Assembly: GCA_964426135.1 (NCBI GenBank)
Contig: CAYRPN010000165.1
Span: forward strand, 1 to 11,141
Direction of reading: 5' to 3'
Length of the DNA stretch: 11,141 bases
Origin: CAYRPN01 sp964426135
GTDB taxonomy: Bacteria; Planctomycetota; Phycisphaerae; Phycisphaerales; Phycisphaeraceae
The notes below the pieces were generated by a model, which worked only from the letters and a program-made list of their open reading frames with translations, did no database searches and was not told the DNA's origin. Position numbers and translations under genes: made by a program. Below, one piece after another: positions 11,051-11,141 of the stretch. Every line of letters starts with the position of its first letter. Position 1 is the first letter of the stretch.

Positions 11051-11141
11051 GATAAGGAACTTGAATGCGCTTGATTCTCCAAGTCAGGTCCTTCCGACTT
11101 CTCTGTGGGCAATTTTAGTGTAAATGGGTGCGCAAGGAGCG

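Overview
The window is about 11.1 kb of GC-rich bacterial chromosome, most probably from a planctomycete (Planctomycetota, perhaps Phycisphaerae-like). The grounds are a CPNC..CPECG zinc-ribbon membrane protein, a pseudopilin of the kind these genomes carry in many copies, a Uma2-type nuclease, a PL6 lyase with a CE1-like esterase, and many short palindromic repeats between genes. No rRNA, tRNA, CRISPR array, phage module or intact transposase was seen.

Layout. Positions 1-1367 (minus strand): a phosphodiesterase of the YfcE/MJ0936 type, a PAT/Bar-type N-acetyltransferase, and the first 33 codons of a possible further gene that leaves the window on the left. Positions 1582-3159 (plus strand): three small genes, namely two membrane proteins with zinc ribbons and a TPR protein. 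Each has its own -10-like box, and two of these boxes lie so close to the ATG that the mRNA would be leaderless. Positions 3288-4970 (minus strand): a Uma2 nuclease-fold protein and a secreted esterase. Position 5241 onward (plus strand): a secreted PL6-family polysaccharide lyase homologue, divergent from the esterase. Several residues expected in its calcium site and catalytic centre are replaced. Positions 6791-8017 (minus strand): a phosphofructokinase of the pyrophosphate type with a long structured leader. Positions 8807-10860 (plus strand): a pseudopilin, then an overlapping two-gene unit of a hexulose-phosphate-synthase-like enzyme and a small SAM methyltransferase.

The genes look like ordinary planctomycete housekeeping and carbohydrate functions, and I see no clear new multi-gene system. 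The points most worth a second look are non-coding or concern single residues: three inverted-doublet (REPIN-like) repeats, two of them sharing end sequences; a recurring TAYMATGC box ahead of five genes; the roughly 400-nt pfp leader, with two hairpins that exclude each other and a possible IS21-type end remnant; a hairpin that covers the ribosome binding site of the HPS-like gene; and the altered PL6 active site. All family assignments come from reading motifs by eye, without database searches.
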